DNA of 64,000 nt from Rhodanobacter sp. (lineage in GTDB: Bacteria > Pseudomonadota > Gammaproteobacteria > Xanthomonadales > Rhodanobacteraceae): positions 1 through 64,000 of the forward strand of contig SCRO01000116.1 in NCBI GenBank assembly GCA_004298505.1, read 5' to 3'. A model generated the notes under the pieces. That model was not told where the DNA came from. It was given only the letters and a program-made list of their open reading frames with translations, and made no database searches. Made by a program: the position numbers and the translations under genes. This document shows, piece after piece, positions 7,779-20,561 of this stretch. Position 1 is the stretch's first letter, and each line of letters begins with the position of its first letter.

Positions 7779-10106
7779 ATGACGGAGAAAAATTTTTCGC
7801 GCCGTGCCGAATGGATCTGGTGTCCACGCCAACTCGATGGGGCCGCGCTCGCGACGGAAGGCTTCCGGGCCGGTGAAGAGGCCAATCGCCACGTCTATTT
7901 TCGCCTGACCATCCAGCTCCCTGGCACGGTCGAGTCGGCGAAATGCCTTGCCTCGGCCGACGGGCGCTACCGTCTGCATGTCAACGGAGCGTTTGTCGGC
8001 CGCGGCCCCAGTCGTTGCAGCCCGTTGCAGCAGTCGCTGGATGACTACGATCTGACCGGATATCTCAAGCCCGGGGGCAACGTGATCGCCGTGCTGGCGC
8101 ATGCCTATGGCCGGCACACGGCCTGGTACGAACTGCCGGGGTGGGGGCACGGCCGCGCATTCGGTTGCGGCGGTTTCTTTCTGCAGGGCGAAGCCATCAC
8201 CGATTCCGGCATCGTGCGTCTGGACACGGGGCCAAACTGGCGCTGCCTGGAGTCAACCGCATGGCGCCGCGACGTACCCTCCAACAGCCTGGGCTGCATG
8301 GAGCATTACGATGCACGCCTGGCGCCGTCCGGATGGACGGACGCGGGTTACGACGACCGCGAATGGCCCGCGGCGCAGACACTGCGAATGTCGGGACGCA
8401 ACTTCTCCGGCGACGTGGTGCCCTTCGCTGCGATGGTGCCGCGGCGGATTCCGCCGATGCGTGAAGCGATGTCCGCGCAGGCGCGGGTTGTCGCCGTTCA
8501 CGAAGTTGTCGAGGTGCTGGCGGATGACCTCGCCGAGCAGATCTCCAGCGAACGACTGCGTGCGCTGACGCATTATGCGGCCAGCCAGCAGCCCACGACG
8601 GTTCGAACCGAAGATGGTTGTGCGGTAGTGATCGTCTACGACTTCGGTGAAATACTCGCCGGCTATATCCACCTTGAACTTGACGGTCCCGCTGGGGCCA
8701 TCGTCGACTTCGTGCATGGCGAACAGTTGCTAGCCGACGGGCGCGTACGGATCTTCGGTGGCATCGACGGTTTCGACGCGGTCCCCGCGCACCGTTATGT
8801 ACTGCGCGAAGGGGCACAGTCGTGGGAGCGCTTCGAATGGAGCGGGCTGCGCTATCTGCAGCTGACCATCCGGCATTGCCCGCGACCGCTGCGGGTGGAC
8901 AAGGTCGCGCTGCGTGAGACCGGCTACCCGGTCGAGGCCATCGGCGCTTTCGAGTGTTCCGATCCATGGCTCGTTCGGATCTGGCAGGCCGGTGTCACCA
9001 CCTTGCGCCGCTGCATGCACGATGGCTACGTCGACTGTCCTTCGCGTGAGCAGCGCCAGTGGATGGATGGCTACGTCAGCGCACGCATCAACTACGTCGC
9101 GTTCGGCGATGCACGGCTGGCGGCACAGATGTTGCGCCAGGTCGAGCAGTCGCAACAACCGGATGGCCTGACCATGATGACCGCCCCAGGCGATTTCGCG
9201 CGTTTAGGCTTTACCAACATCCCGGATTTCTGCCTGTACTGGGTCATGATGATCGACGACGTCGTCCTGTACACCGGCGACTTCGGGATCGCGCGCGAAC
9301 TTTTCCCATCGGTGGTGCGCGCGCTGCGCTGGTTCGAGCGCCACCTCGACAACGATGATCTTCTGGCCGACCTGCCGCATTGGGTGTTCGTCGACTGGGC
9401 GGAACTGGACAAGCGCGGTCAGGTGACGGCATTGAACGCCCACTTCGTTGGCGCCTTGCGGGCGGCCGCGCGACTCGCGGATGTCTGTCGGCACCCACAT
9501 GAATCGACGCATTTCGACGCGCTGGCCGAACGAATCTCCACCGCCGTGAATACCCTGCTGTGGGATCAGCAGCGCCAGCTATATGTCGATGCACGGCAGC
9601 ATGGCGTGCGCGGACGGCGAACCAGTCAACAGGCCAATGCGGCGGCGATTGCGTACGGCGTAGCGCCGCGCGAGCGCTGGCAGTCGATGCTGGATTCCAT
9701 GCTCGATGAAGATCGGCTGGTGCTGACCCGCTGCTTGGAACGGGAGCGTGCCACGCCAGTCTTCGACGAGGAACGCAATGTCACGCTGGCGCAACCGTTT
9801 TTCATGCACTTCGTGCATCGCGCGCTGCGCATGGCCGGACAGCAGGATCGGGTTGTCGACAATATCCGCAAGCGCTGGGTCGGCCTGTTCGCCGAGGGCG
9901 AAACCACGCTGCGCGGACTGGTGGACATCGACTGGCGCCTGGACGACGCCCTGTTCCGGATCGAGCTTCGACTACCCGATGGGTGCGGGGCTGACTGCAT
10001 CTGCCCATCGCTGTACCACTGGCAAACGATCAACGGAGCGCCGACAGCCGACGCCTTGCTGATGCTGAAACCCGGCAGCCATTGTCTGGCTGCATCATTC
10101 AGGTGA
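7779..10106 (+). CDS. GH78-like alpha-L-rhamnosidase, probably internally shortened
   Basis: Glycoside hydrolase of 775 residues. The N-terminal half has the beta-sandwich carbohydrate-binding features of GH78 (YRLHVNGAFVGRGP, WTDAGYDDREWPAA). The catalytic (alpha/alpha)6 region includes YVDCPSREQRQWMDGY, a hallmark of the family. No signal peptide is seen, so it is probably cytoplasmic or exported by another route. Near the end, GETTLRG is followed almost at once by DIDWRLDDALFRIELRLPDG, which looks like the final beta domain. From memory of the family, some 70 residues (the block around the HxWSATP-type motif) are normally between them. If so, an in-frame deletion removed part of the active-site rim. 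The downstream ligase pseudogene starts 6 bp after its stop. Confidence 0.7.
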   Translation: MTEKNFSRRAEWIWCPRQLDGAALATEGFRAGEEANRHVYFRLTIQLPGTVESAKCLASADGRYRLHVNGAFVGRGPSRCSPLQQSLDDYDLTGYLKPGGNVIAVLAHAYGRHTAWYELPGWGHGRAFGCGGFFLQGEAITDSGIVRLDTGPNWRCLESTAWRRDVPSNSLGCMEHYDARLAPSGWTDAGYDDREWPAAQTLRMSGRNFSGDVVPFAAMVPRRIPPMREAMSAQARVVAVHEVVEVLADDLAEQISSERLRALTHYAASQQPTTVRTEDGCAVVIVYDFGEILAGYIHLELDGPAGAIVDFVHGEQLLADGRVRIFGGIDGFDAVPAHRYVLREGAQSWERFEWSGLRYLQLTIRHCPRPLRVDKVALRETGYPVEAIGAFECSDPWLVRIWQAGVTTLRRCMHDGYVDCPSREQRQWMDGYVSARINYVAFGDARLAAQMLRQVEQSQQPDGLTMMTAPGDFARLGFTNIPDFCLYWVMMIDDVVLYTGDFGIARELFPSVVRALRWFERHLDNDDLLADLPHWVFVDWAELDKRGQVTALNAHFVGALRAAARLADVCRHPHESTHFDALAERISTAVNTLLWDQQRQLYVDARQHGVRGRRTSQQANAAAIAYGVAPRERWQSMLDSMLDEDRLVLTRCLERERATPVFDEERNVTLAQPFFMHFVHRALRMAGQQDRVVDNIRKRWVGLFAEGETTLRGLVDIDWRLDDALFRIELRLPDGCGADCICPSLYHWQTINGAPTADALLMLKPGSHCLAASFR

Positions 10107-10112
10107 AGCCCC

Positions 10113-11506
10113 ATGTATATCGATATCGGCAACCCGATCCAGCGCACCGAGTCGGCTTACGACTTTCCGCTGCTGATCAAGCAGCTGTGGATCACGCCGA
10201 GGCCGATGTCATTCTGGTCCATCACGAATTCCTGCCCTTGCTGGCCGGCATTCGTGACCAGCTGAAGAAAGCGGTCCAGGTGATCCTGATCCGCGATGGC
10301 GCGCCCGAGCTGGCCGCCGACGATACGGCCTTTGTCGGCGAATACGAAGCGCTGCTGGCCGAGGCCAGCGCAGACTACGAGTTCCCCGATTTCGACGAAA
10401 ACACCCGCGCCACCACGTTCTTCACCACCGGCACCACCGGCGTGCCCAAGGGCTGCTATTACAGCCACCGGCAACTGGTGCTGCACACCATGGCGATTGC
10501 CGGTTGGTTCGGCACGGCGCCGGCGCAGGGCCGCATCCATCGTGAAGACGTCTACATGCCGATCACCCCGATGTTCCACGTGCATGCCTGGGGCGTCCCC
10601 TACGCGGCGACCCTGCTGGGGCTCAAGCAGGTCTATCCGGGCCGCTACGACGCGGCGCTCATGTTGAGGTTGATTCGCGCCGAGGGCGTGACCTTCTCGC
10701 ACTGTGTGCCGACCCTGCTGCAGATGCTGCTATCCCATCCCGAATCGGCGAACACCGACCTGTCGAAGCTGAAGATGGTGATCGGTGGCTCGGCGTTGTC
10801 GCAGGGCTTGTGCCGGATGGCGCTGGAGCGTGGCATCGACGTGTTTACCGGCTATGGCATGAGCGAGACGGCGCCAATCCAGGCCGTCATGCACCTCAGC
10901 AGCGCCGAAGTGGCTGGAGACATCGACAGCCAAGCCGCATTGCGTGTGCGCACTGGCCAGCCTTTCATGCTGTGCGATGTGCGCATCGTCGACAACGAGA
11001 TGAATACCCAGCTCCACGACGGGCAAGCCCAGGGCGAGGTCGTTTTTCGCAGCCCATGGCTGACCCAGGGCTATCTGAAGGAACCGGAAAATTCCCGGAG
11101 CCTGTGGCGAGGCGGTTACCTGCACTCGGGCGACATCGGCAGCATCGACGCGGCCGGCTGGCTGCAGATCCGCGACCGGCTCAAGGACGTGATCAAGACC
11201 GGGGGCGAGTGGGTCAGCTCGCTGGCGCTGGAGGATCTGATCTCGAAGCTGTCCGGCGTCGCTGAGGTCGCCGTGATCGGCGTACCTGATGCCACATGGG
11301 GCGAGCGCCCGCTGGCCCTGGTGGTCCCCCGCGCCGGCACGACACTGGAGTCGCAAGCCATCCGCCAGCACCTCATGGATCTGGCCGACGCTCGCGACAT
11401 CCCGACTTACGCGGTGCCCGACAAGGTTCTTATTGTCGAGGCGCTAGCCAAGACCAGTGTCGGCAAGCTCGACAAAAAAACTCTGCGCAGTACCTACACC
11501 GAATGA
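10113..11506 (+). pseudogene. Fatty-acid/medium-chain acyl-CoA ligase with out-of-frame internal deletion
   Basis: AMP-forming acyl-CoA synthetase. The expected N-terminus MYIDIGNPIQRTESAYDF starts at 10113 in one frame and runs to about 10183, where the sequence jumps into a different frame at HAEADVILVHHEF, normally about 75 residues further on. From there all adenylate-forming motifs are intact: TTFFTTGTTGVPKG, TGYGMSETAP, YLHSGDIG, IRDRLKDVIKTGGEW, and KTSVGKLDKK at the C-terminus. The ORF in the track borrows an unrelated start at 10082. The start frame hits a stop near 10263, so no full-length enzyme can form. An internally started fragment would lack the N-terminal part of the acyl pocket. 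Confidence 0.75.
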
Positions 11507-11995
11507 ATACTTCTCACTTTCCCTGCTGGAACGATAACCACGCACCGGCACCTGGGTGGTCATCATGGCGCCGGGCGCCCCGTTGGCCCGACTCGACCGC
11601 AAACACGATTTCCTCGTCAATGTCTCGGTACGCGGCGAAGCGGTTCCCACGGGCCGCTCGGCAAGCTCGGGCGCGAAGTCTCGCTCGAACAGGGCTATAT
11701 TGCCGCCCGACTGGTTGCGCTCTCCATCCTCGGCAGCCTCCACCGTGCGCTTGGCGACCTTGACCGGGTCGCGGCCTGGTCGCGCGTACTCGGCATGGTC
11801 AATTCGGCGCCCGGCTTCAACCAGCAGCCGAATGTCATCAACGGATTCTCTGATCTCATCCTGGAACTCTACGGCCCTGACAGGGGTGCCCACAGTCGCA
11901 GCGCCGTGGGCCTGGCCGAGCTTCCCTTCAATATTCCGGTGGAGATTGAGGGTGAAGTGGAGCTGATCCGGAATCAGCATCTGCAAGAGGGATGA
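11503..11995 (+). pseudogene. RidA-family (YjgF-like) gene remnant
   Basis: The 3' part reads as a RidA-type enamine/imine deaminase: LGKLGREVSLEQGYIAAR, LGDLDRV, GMVNSAPGFNQQPNVINGFSDL, AHSRSAVGLAELPFNIPVEIEGEVE. This frame has no ATG or GTG before residue MVNSAP at 11795. The matching upstream sequence (VNVSVRGEAVPTG) is in another frame, so at least one frameshift lies near 11660. A start ATG at 11503 overlaps the ligase stop (ATGA), which suggests the two were once translationally coupled. Decay continues the pattern of the preceding genes. Confidence 0.6.
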
Positions 11996-12115
11996 CGATC
12001 GGTCAGGCGTGCATCGCCAAGGAGCGTTACCTATCAGCACAGCAAACGCCTTTACTCGCGTTTCACGCTTTCTATACCACTATCGTCGTAGGGCATCGCT
12101 GCGGGAGGGTCGCAA

Positions 12116-12958
12116 GTGCTGATCAAGAGTTCAAAGCAAGTCTCGCGGTGGCGTACCCCCAAGCGGTTTCCGGTGTCGCGCAACTCGGGCGCCTCGCCCG
12201 CCTCCCGCATCGAACCGGGCGTGAGCTGGCCTGAACCGGAGGGCGCCACCCGGGTGCAGCGCTTCAAGGTGTATCGGCACGATCCCGAGTCCGGAAAGAA
12301 CCCACGCATCGACACCTATGCCATCGACCGCGACAAATGCGGACCGATGCTGCTGGATGCGCTGATCAAGATCAAGAACGAAATCGACCCCACGCTGACG
12401 TTCCGGCGCTCTTGTCGCGAGGGTGTGTGCGGCTCATGTGCGATGAATATCGATGGCACCAACTGGCTCGCCTGCATCCGCTCGCTGGACGAAATCAGTG
12501 AGCCCTCTACCGTGTATCCGCTCAACAATATGGACGTGATCAAGGATCTGGTCGGCGACCAGACCCACGTGCTGGCCCAGTACCAGTCGATCACGCCGTG
12601 GTTGCGCAGCAAGACACCCGCGCCAGCCGGGCACGAGCGACTGCAGTCACCGGAGGAGCGCAAGCGGCTGGACGGCGACTACGAGTGCATCCTGTGTTTC
12701 TGCTGTACCGCCGGCTGTCCCAGTCACTGGTGGAATGGCGATCGTTTTCTGGGGCCGGCAATCTTGCTGCAGGCGCACCGCTGGCTGGTGGACAGTCGCG
12801 ACGAGGCGACCGGTGAACGCCTGGACGAGCTGGAGGATCCGTTCAAGTTGTACCGCTGCCACACCATCCTCAATTGCACCCGTACCTGCCCCAAGGGGCT
12901 CAACCCCGGCAAGAAGATCGCCGAGATCAAGCTGATGATCCAGCAGCGGAGGAGTTGA
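12116..12958 (+). CDS. sdhB: Succinate dehydrogenase iron-sulfur subunit
   Basis: Electron-transfer subunit of complex II, 280 residues, peripheral on the inner membrane. All cluster ligands are present: the [2Fe-2S] site [16 protein letters not shown] with a later AC, the [4Fe-4S] site [12 protein letters not shown], and the [3Fe-4S] site [17 protein letters not shown]. The GTG start at 12116 follows a strong GGGAGGG 8 bp upstream. The N-terminus is longer than usual by about 20 residues. The style ([19 protein letters not shown]) resembles alphaproteobacterial SdhB. The gene heads a B-C-D order and no flavoprotein gene sdhA is in the window, which is unusual; sdhA would have to be elsewhere or lost. 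Confidence 0.92.
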   Translation: MLIKSSKQVSRWRTPKRFPVSRNSGASPASRIEPGVSWPEPEGATRVQRFKVYRHDPESGKNPRIDTYAIDRDKCGPMLLDALIKIKNEIDPTLTFRRSCREGVCGSCAMNIDGTNWLACIRSLDEISEPSTVYPLNNMDVIKDLVGDQTHVLAQYQSITPWLRSKTPAPAGHERLQSPEERKRLDGDYECILCFCCTAGCPSHWWNGDRFLGPAILLQAHRWLVDSRDEATGERLDELEDPFKLYRCHTILNCTRTCPKGLNPGKKIAEIKLMIQQRRS

Positions 12959-12961
12959 GCG

Positions 12962-13354
12962 ATGACCACGGCAAAACTGCGTCCGCGCTCCCCTGACGTC
13001 CAGATCTACAAGCCGCAGTTGACTTCGGTGCTGTCGATCGTGCACCGGATGACCGGCGTGTTCCTCAGCCTGGGCAGCGTGCTGCTGGTGGCGTGGCTGG
13101 TCGCGGTGGTGGACGGGGGCGACACTTATGCCATGGTCGAGCGCTGGTTGCGTTCGTGGATTGGCCTGCTCTTGCTGCTGGGCTGGACCTTCGCGCTGTT
13201 CTACCACCTGTGCAACGGTATCCGGCATCTGGCCTGGGATCTGGATTTCGGTTTCGAACTGCGCAGCATCTATCTTTCCGGCTGGACCGTCGTGGCGGCC
13301 AGCATGATCCTGACCGTGCTGACCTGGACGCTCGGCCTCGCCGTGCTGGAGTAG
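12962..13354 (+). CDS. sdhC: Succinate dehydrogenase cytochrome b556 subunit
   Basis: Membrane anchor of complex II, 130 residues with three transmembrane segments. RPRSPDVQIYKPQLTSVLSIVHRMTGV is the conserved N-terminal SdhC signature (quinone-site Ser and Arg). FYHLCNGIRHLAWDLDFG carries the heme-b-ligand histidine region. It begins 3 bp after sdhB and ends 4 bp before sdhD, a tight operon. Confidence 0.9.
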   Translation: MTTAKLRPRSPDVQIYKPQLTSVLSIVHRMTGVFLSLGSVLLVAWLVAVVDGGDTYAMVERWLRSWIGLLLLLGWTFALFYHLCNGIRHLAWDLDFGFELRSIYLSGWTVVAASMILTVLTWTLGLAVLE

Positions 13355-13358
13355 GCGC

Positions 13359-16681
<3,323 letters not shown>

Positions 16682-16688
16682 GCTGCCT

Positions 16689-16719
16689 CACCCCGGCCGT
16701 GCAACTGGCGGCCGGGGTG
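16689..16719 (+). terminator. Hairpin after acnA
   Basis: CACCCCGGCCG and CGGCCGGGGTG form a perfect 11-bp stem with a 9-nt loop, starting 7 bp after the acnA stop. There is no clear T run after it, so it may be an mRNA-stabilising or factor-assisted terminator rather than a classical intrinsic one. Confidence 0.5.
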
Positions 16720-16764
16720 CCTTGATGCGGGGTGCGCCGTCAGGCGACTGGCCATTGCCGATTA

Positions 16765-17235
16765 TCAGCCGCCCTCGCCCAGCAACTTGTCCAGAATCCG
16801 GGTCAGCCATGCACGCTCTTGCGCGTCGAGTTTCGCCAGCAACTCGCGTTCACGCATGCGCGCCATCGGCGCCACCTCATTATGCATGCTCCAGCCAGCG
16901 TCGGTCAGGCTGAGTACCGAGCGGCGTCGGTCACCACCGTGTGTGGCGCGGTTCACACGCCCGGCTTCGACCAGCCGCGCCAGCGCCCGGCTTACCGCCA
17001 CCTTGTCCATCGCTGTGCGCTCGGCCACTTCGCGCGCGGAAAGCCCCTCGAAGCGTGCCAGTACCGCCATCACTCGCCATTCCGTCATCGGGATGTCGTA
17101 GCGGCTCTGGTAGTCGCTCGCGATCGCCTGGCTGATCGTGTTGGACAGGATCGACAGTTGATAGGGTAGGAAGTGTTCCAACTGCAACGGCGCGTGCTCG
17201 GCCGTAACGGGGGCGGGCTTGTGTTTGGCGGGCAT
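16765..17235 (-). CDS. MarR-family regulator of the tyrosine operon
   Basis: Winged-helix repressor of 156 residues (start MPAKHKPAPV, with AAGGAG upstream). The helical core ITEWRVM-like IPMTEWRVMAVLARFEGLSAREVAERTAMDKVAVSRALARLVEAG shows the MarR DNA-binding fold with the wing (THGGDRRRSVLSLT). It is divergent from hpd with a 110-bp gap containing a perfect dyad, so control of hpd-hmgA-fahA by homogentisate or an aromatic intermediate is likely (inference). The longer ORF start at 17265 lies within the operator-like site and was not used. Confidence 0.88.
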   Translation of the reverse strand: MPAKHKPAPVTAEHAPLQLEHFLPYQLSILSNTISQAIASDYQSRYDIPMTEWRVMAVLARFEGLSAREVAERTAMDKVAVSRALARLVEAGRVNRATHGGDRRRSVLSLTDAGWSMHNEVAPMARMRERELLAKLDAQERAWLTRILDKLLGEGG

Positions 17236-17258
17236 TGCGGCATAGCTCCTTGCAAATG

Positions 17259-17272
17259 GTTTCACGCGAAAC
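17259..17272. promoter_or_regulatory. Candidate MarR operator
   Basis: GTTTCACGCGAAAC has perfect GTTTC/GAAAC arms around a 4-bp centre. It lies 24 bp upstream of the marR start and 74 bp upstream of hpd, where a shared operator of a divergent MarR/target pair is usually found. Confidence 0.45.
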
Positions 17273-17345
17273 TATAACTCCGGGTTACCACCGATGGTGG
17301 CACGCTCGCGAGCAGCCATCGTGCACCGACACTCAGGAGAGCGCC

Positions 17346-18440
17346 ATGAACGCCCAATCCAACCCCGGCATCCAGGTCACCACGTTCGAGAACCCGATGG
17401 GTATCGACGGTTTCGAGTTTGTGGAGTTTGCCGCGCCGAAAGGGCCTGCTTTCGAGCTGCACGATCTGTTCAAGCGGATGGGTTTCAGCGCGGTGCTCAA
17501 GCACAAATCCCGTGCGATCACGGTATATCGCCAGAACGGGGTGAACTTCCTGGTCAACGAGGATCCGGATTCGTTCGCCGCGGACTTCGCCGCCAAACAC
17601 GGTCCATGCGCCTGCGGGTTCGCGATCCGCTTCAAGAAGCCGGCCATCGAGGTACTGTCCAGCGTGCTCGGCAACGGCGGTGCGGCGGTCGCGCACAAGG
17701 AAGCGAGCAAGGCGGTGTCCGCGCCGGCGGTCCAGGGCATCGGCGATTGCATGCTGTATCTGGTCGACCGTTACGGCGACGCCGGTAGCATCTACGACGG
17801 CGACTACGCGCCGATCGAAGGCGCGGATCGGAACCCGGCCGGTTTCGGCCTGACCTTCATCGATCACCTGACCCACAACCTGTACTTCGGCAATATGCAG
17901 AAATGGTCGGACTACTACGAGAAGCTGTTCAACTTCCGCGAGATCCGCTACTTCGACATCAAGGGCGCCAAGACCGGCCTGGTGTCGAAGGCGATGACCG
18001 CGCCAGATGGCATCGTGCGCATTCCATTGAACGAGTCGAACGACCCGAAGAGCCAGATCAACGAATACCTCGACGCGTACAAGGGCGAAGGCATCCAGCA
18101 CATTGCCTGTTTCACCAACGACATCTACACGACGGTCGAGAAGATGCGCGTGGCTGGCGTCGATTTCCTCGACACGCCGGACACTTATTTTGAGGTTATC
18201 GACGAGCGCATTCCGAATCACGGCGAAGACGTACCGCGGCTGGAAAAAAACAAGATTCTGATCGACGCCGACAGGGAAACCGGGAAACGCCTGTTGCTGC
18301 AGATCTTTACCCGGAACGTGATTGGTCCGATCTTCTTCGAGATCATCCAGCGCAAGGGCAACGAAGGCTTCGGCGAAGGCAACTTCCAGGCGCTGTTCGA
18401 GTCGATCGAGCGCGACCAGATGAAGCGCGGATTCCTCTGA
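17346..18440 (+). CDS. hpd: 4-hydroxyphenylpyruvate dioxygenase
   Basis: Non-heme Fe(II) enzyme converting 4-hydroxyphenylpyruvate to homogentisate, the second step of tyrosine breakdown. 364 residues. Two vicinal-oxygen-chelate domains are visible, and the facial triad lies in [16 protein letters not shown] and [12 protein letters not shown]. The start MNAQSNPG follows CAGGAGAG; the longer ORF start at 17235 would overlap the operator. It is first gene of the tyrosine operon and ends 10 bp before hmgA. Confidence 0.95.
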   Translation: MNAQSNPGIQVTTFENPMGIDGFEFVEFAAPKGPAFELHDLFKRMGFSAVLKHKSRAITVYRQNGVNFLVNEDPDSFAADFAAKHGPCACGFAIRFKKPAIEVLSSVLGNGGAAVAHKEASKAVSAPAVQGIGDCMLYLVDRYGDAGSIYDGDYAPIEGADRNPAGFGLTFIDHLTHNLYFGNMQKWSDYYEKLFNFREIRYFDIKGAKTGLVSKAMTAPDGIVRIPLNESNDPKSQINEYLDAYKGEGIQHIACFTNDIYTTVEKMRVAGVDFLDTPDTYFEVIDERIPNHGEDVPRLEKNKILIDADRETGKRLLLQIFTRNVIGPIFFEIIQRKGNEGFGEGNFQALFESIERDQMKRGFL

Positions 18441-18450
18441 GGAGAGCGTC

Positions 18451-19848
18451 ATGGAGATCGAGAGCAGGGGTTATCAATCCGGCTTCGGCAATGAGTTCGC
18501 CAGCGAGGTCATCGCCGGCACTTTGCCGGGCGGGCAAAACTCGCCGCAGCGCGTGGCGCATGGCCTGTACGCGGAGCAGTTGTCGGGCACCGCGTTCACC
18601 GCGCCGCGCCATCTCAACCGGCGCAGCTGGCTGTACCGGATCCGCCCGGCAGCCGTGCACGAACCGTTCCAGCCGCTGGCGCACGCCACCTTCCACAATC
18701 GCTTCGACGAGGCGCCAGCCACGCCCAACCAGCTGCGCTGGGACCCGCTGCCGATGCCGCAGGCGCCGACCGACTTCCTCGATGGTCTGGTCACCCTGGC
18801 CGGTAACGGCAGCGCGGCCGAGCAGGGCGGTATCGGTATTCATCTGTACACAGCGAACCGCTCCATGCAGGGCCGCTTCTTTTACGACGCCGATGGCGAA
18901 CTGCTGATCGTGCCGCAGCAGGGTCGGCTGCGCCTGGCCACCGAGCTGGGCGTGCTCGAGATCGAACCGCAGGAGATCGCGGTGGTTCCACGCGGCGTGC
19001 GTTTTCGCGTCGACCTGCTCGACGGCGAGGCTGCTGCACATGGAGGTGCGAATGCCACGGGCGCAGGCGACGGCATGGATGCCGGAGGTAGAGCAATGCA
19101 TGGAGCGATTGCCGGAAGCGCAGGAGTGGCCCGCGGTTACGTGTGCGAAAACTTCGGTGCGCTGCTGCGCCTGCCCGAGCTTGGTCCGATCGGGTCCAAC
19201 TGCCTGGCGAATGCACGCGACTTTCTCACCCCGATGGCCGCGTACGAGGACGTCGAAGGCCAGTTCGAACTCATCGCCAAGTTCCAGGGTACGTTGTGGA
19301 CGGCATCGATCGACCACTCGCCGCTGGACGTGGTCGGCTGGCACGGCACCTGTGCGCCGTACAAGTACGACCTGCGCCGTTTCAACACGATCGGCTCGAT
19401 CAGCGTCGATCATCCCGATCCGTCGATCTTCACCGTGCTCACTTCGGCCAGCGACACGCCTGGCACGGCGAACATGGATTTCGCGATCTTCCCGCCGCGC
19501 TGGCTGGTGGCGCAGCACACGTTCCGGCCGCCGTGGTTCCACCGCAACGTGGCCAGCGAATTCATGGGCCTGATCAGTGGCATATACGACGCCAAGGCCG
19601 AGGGTTTTGTCCCGGGTGGCGCCTCGTTGCACAACTGCATGAGCGCGCACGGCCCGGATGCGGCCACCTTCGAGAAGGCATCCAACGCGGATCCGTCGAA
19701 GCCGGATGTGATCGAGGGCACCATGGCCTTCATGTTCGAAACGCGCAAGGTGATCCGCCCGACCCGGCAGGCGCTTGCGGCGCCACAGCTGCAAGACGAC
19801 TACCAGCACTGCTGGCAAGGCCTGCACAAACATTTCGAGGCGCCTTGA
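18451..19848 (+). CDS. hmgA: Homogentisate 1,2-dioxygenase with a Gly/Ala-rich insertion
   Basis: Ring-cleaving Fe(II) dioxygenase that opens homogentisate to maleylacetoacetate, 465 residues. The iron site is readable: [16 protein letters not shown] supplies His and Glu, [11 protein letters not shown] the second His. The N-terminal [23 protein letters not shown] is typical. It is about 30 residues longer than usual because an [14 protein letters not shown]-type low-complexity stretch is inserted between DLLDGEA and [10 protein letters not shown], where the family normally joins directly. The insertion is in frame and probably a surface loop. Second gene of the hpd operon. Confidence 0.95.
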   Translation: MEIESRGYQSGFGNEFASEVIAGTLPGGQNSPQRVAHGLYAEQLSGTAFTAPRHLNRRSWLYRIRPAAVHEPFQPLAHATFHNRFDEAPATPNQLRWDPLPMPQAPTDFLDGLVTLAGNGSAAEQGGIGIHLYTANRSMQGRFFYDADGELLIVPQQGRLRLATELGVLEIEPQEIAVVPRGVRFRVDLLDGEAAAHGGANATGAGDGMDAGGRAMHGAIAGSAGVARGYVCENFGALLRLPELGPIGSNCLANARDFLTPMAAYEDVEGQFELIAKFQGTLWTASIDHSPLDVVGWHGTCAPYKYDLRRFNTIGSISVDHPDPSIFTVLTSASDTPGTANMDFAIFPPRWLVAQHTFRPPWFHRNVASEFMGLISGIYDAKAEGFVPGGASLHNCMSAHGPDAATFEKASNADPSKPDVIEGTMAFMFETRKVIRPTRQALAAPQLQDDYQHCWQGLHKHFEAP

Positions 19849-19856
19849 TGAATTGA

Positions 19857-19883
19857 CATCATGATGCGTTCGTATCATGATGC
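19857..19883. promoter_or_regulatory. Paired ATCATGAT palindromes upstream of vapB
   Basis: ATCATGATGC occurs twice, at 19858-19867 and 19874-19883. Each copy contains the self-complementary octamer ATCATGAT, 16 bp apart centre to centre. The spacing and position (29 bp before the antitoxin start) fit an autoregulatory operator for a ribbon-helix-helix antitoxin. A TATACT at 19891-19896 could be the -10 box. Confidence 0.5.
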
Positions 19884-19911
19884 ATACGTCTATACTGGCC
19901 GGAAGCGGATC

Positions 19912-20154
19912 ATGCGTACCACTTTGGACATTCCCGAACGCGAGCATGTCTTGTTCACCAGCCTGGCGCGCCAGCAGGGCGTCAGCTTCAGCAAGCTGGT
20001 GGTGGAGCTGGCGCTGCGCGGGCTGAAGGCGCCAGCCCATGTGGCGGACGCGCCGGGCAACTACGATGTCGACCCCGAAACCGGGCTTGGCGTATTCCGC
20101 ACGGGCCGGCCAGTCACCATCGACGAGGTCAGGGCGCTGGACGACGAATGGTGA
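19912..20154 (+). CDS. VapB-like antitoxin
   Basis: Small protein of 80 residues beginning MRTTLDIPEREHVLFTSLARQQGVSFSKLVVELALRG in pieces, a ribbon-helix-helix DNA-binding start typical of VapB antitoxins for PIN toxins. The C-terminal tail would wrap the toxin. It overlaps the toxin gene by 7 bp (classical toxin-antitoxin coupling). The ORF-track start at 19861 runs through the operator repeats and was rejected. The pair interrupts the tyrosine operon between hmgA and fahA. Confidence 0.8.
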   Translation: MRTTLDIPEREHVLFTSLARQQGVSFSKLVVELALRGLKAPAHVADAPGNYDVDPETGLGVFRTGRPVTIDEVRALDDEW

Positions 20155-20552
20155 CGCGCCTACTGGATGCCAACGTCTTGATCGCGCTGTTCGCAGGCGA
20201 CCACGTGCACCACGCCATCGCCCGCAACTGGTTCGTAGCCCTGCGCGGGGAATTTGCCACCTGCCCGGTGGTCGAAGGCGCGCTGACGCGCTGGATCGTG
20301 CGCATCAGCGAACACGACGGTATGCGCGATGCGCAGCGCGAACTGGGCAAGCTTGCCGCCGACCCGCGGCACTGCTTCTGGCCGGACGATTTGCCATATG
20401 CCCAAGTACGCCCGCACGGCGTGCTCGGTCACAAACAGGTGACCGACGCCTACCTGGCCGCGCTGGCGCGCAAGCACAACGGGCGCCTGGTCACGCTCGA
20501 TCGCGGCCTGGCGGCATTGCACGACGATATCGCCGAACTGATACCCACCTGA
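20148..20552 (+). CDS. vapC: VapC-type PIN-domain toxin
   Basis: PIN-domain RNase toxin of 134 residues. Acidic Mg-binding residues appear in LLDANVLIALF, VVEGALTRW and QVTDAYLAALA...LVTLDRGLA. The family cleaves tRNA or rRNA; the exact target is unknown. The start ATG overlaps the antitoxin stop. fahA begins 9 bp after its stop, so fahA expression may depend partly on the toxin-antitoxin transcript. Confidence 0.85.
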   Translation: MVTRLLDANVLIALFAGDHVHHAIARNWFVALRGEFATCPVVEGALTRWIVRISEHDGMRDAQRELGKLAADPRHCFWPDDLPYAQVRPHGVLGHKQVTDAYLAALARKHNGRLVTLDRGLAALHDDIAELIPT

Positions 20553-20561
20553 GGACTTTGC

